Shown one piece after another: positions 11,587 through 12,098 of a stretch of 12,098 nucleotides of DNA; positions within the stretch are counted from its first letter, which is position 1, and each line of letters opens with the position of its first letter. The stretch is from assembly GCA_003232015.1 (NCBI GenBank), contig QIKU01000208.1, forward strand, positions 1 through 12,098. Direction: 5' to 3'. The translations under genes and the position numbers were made by a program. Origin of the DNA: Gammaproteobacteria bacterium (GTDB taxonomy: Bacteria; Pseudomonadota; Gammaproteobacteria; UBA6429). Below the pieces are notes generated by a model that made no database searches, had not been told where the DNA came from, and was given only the letters and a program-made list of their open reading frames with translations.

Positions 11587-11631
11587 GTAGCCCTCAGCTC
11601 TCCGGATTTCGCTTCGCTGCATCCGAGCTAC
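11587..11631. repeat. REP-family remnant right of vapBC
   Basis: GTAGCCC (11587-11593) jumps directly to TCCGGATTTCGCTTCGCTGCATCCGAGCTAC. Compared with the unit at 10740 the inside of the first hairpin and most of the spacer are deleted. The preceding GCAA is shared with both left-hand units (GCAAGTAGCCC). Confidence 0.75.
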
Positions 11632-11657
11632 GTGTTTAAAACAAAACAACCTTAACA

Positions 11658-11912
11658 AGTTTAAATCCGAATATAAGACCAGCCTTCTTTCTGGCGTTTA
11701 ACAATTTGATTAATGGCCGAAATAACGACGCCCGTTTGCGGTAAAAGGTCAACGGGTTTGCCCTGGGTGCGTTGCAGTCGCTTAAGCGTTTTGCCGCAGG
11801 CCATCACCACCAGGTTCTGGTACTTCTGTTGCAATTTTTGCAAGCGGTGGTTGTATTGTTTATGGTTATTGGTGACTAATGCAACACCATCACTGTTGGT
11901 TAAAATTTCCAG
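11658..11912 (-). repeat. 255-bp direct repeat, right copy
   Basis: Same orientation as 10353-10607. This copy is continuous with the rest of the DsrE-family gene, so it marks the intact gene. Confidence 0.93.
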
Positions 11913-12098
11913 TTGCAGGTTTTTTGAGGCTGCGGCATATTCTTCTAGCAGGGCTTCGGCTTCATCGAGCACAAGATTTAAACGCTTTGGGTTGGAGGTG
12001 CTCACATGCATCATTAGCCGCCACTTGTTAATGTTGGTTGCGCTGTTATTTTGTTTTATTTCGGCAAGTTCGAACAGGCTTTTAGTGCCGATAGCCTC
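11661..12098 (-). CDS. DsrE/DsrF-like family protein (5' end beyond the window)
   Basis: A small sulfur-relay-fold protein of the DsrE/DsrF-like superfamily (COG1416 type). Visible order: first strand KWRLMMHVS, helix NLVLDEAEALLEEY, strand LQLEILTNSDGVALV, helix HRLQKLQQKY, strand NLVVMACGKTLKRL with the single candidate active cysteine, and the family-typical end GVVISAINQIVKRQKEGWSYIR. The first in-frame ATG is at 12014, but the frame is open for 28 more codons to the edge with no ATG, GTG or TTG, and an ATG 12014 start would cut the first beta strand. The true start therefore lies outside; 145 residues are visible. DsrE relatives bind or carry sulfane sulfur, but many COG1416 members have no assigned role. 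Its 3' 255 bp are duplicated at 10353. Confidence 0.82.
   Translation of the reverse strand, partial: EAIGTKSLFELAEIKQNNSATNINKWRLMMHVSTSNPKRLNLVLDEAEALLEEYAAASKNLQLEILTNSDGVALVTNNHKQYNHRLQKLQQKYQNLVVMACGKTLKRLQRTQGKPVDLLPQTGVVISAINQIVKRQKEGWSYIRI

Noticed and set aside
10194..11631. Integron cassette array with attC-like palindromes around small TA genes
   Set aside because: The palindromes start GTAG and end CTAC and lack the RYYYAAC/GTTRRRY core sites. TA genes face both directions and no integrase is present.

Overview
The window is chromosomal DNA from a gammaproteobacterium, AT-leaning in base composition. The evidence is a Coq7-type ubiquinone hydroxylase, L13 and S9 proteins very close to the E. 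coli forms, a Gram-negative porin, a lipoprotein with a YccT/DUF2057-like tail, and GTAG-headed REP repeats. Genus cannot be resolved from the sequence.

The left half (1-5790) is housekeeping. coq7 and a lone glcF-like Fe-S reductase subunit lie on the minus strand. Divergent from glcF are a thioredoxin-like [2Fe-2S] ferredoxin gene and an alpha/beta hydrolase gene. Next comes the ribosomal pair rplM-rpsI with its own promoter and a strong terminator, then a FliB-type protein lysine methylase. Between the hydrolase gene and rplM, a 350-bp gap holds a candidate small RNA or structured leader: a promoter-like sequence, a C-rich anti-Shine-Dalgarno-like stretch and a rho-independent terminator.

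The right half (5790-12098) is accessory in character. It holds three different type II toxin-antitoxin loci, each bracketed by its own set of repeats. (1) A PF09720-type antitoxin and a ParE/RelE-type toxin are fused in one ORF, apparently by one extra T, and lie between two ~77-bp direct copies of a GGGGTCAGAG palindromic repeat. (2) A TumE-like (DUF6516) toxin and an HVO_A0114-type winged-helix antitoxin lie between 82-bp inverted repeats. (3) vapBC, with a near-consensus promoter and several GGGATAT operator half-sites, lies between two direct copies of the 3' end of a DsrE-family gene. One copy is cut off by a REP element; the other belongs to a gene that runs off the right edge. A porin and a lipoprotein with a duplicated C-terminal motif sit between loci 1 and 2.

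At least three families of short palindromic repeats fill the gaps, and one copy supplies the last 12 residues of the ferredoxin. No transposase, integrase, CRISPR array, tRNA or rRNA gene was seen. The strongest novelty candidates are the vapBC block inside a 255-bp target-like duplication whose ten differences are all synonymous, the single-base antitoxin-toxin fusion, and the possible small RNA upstream of rplM.
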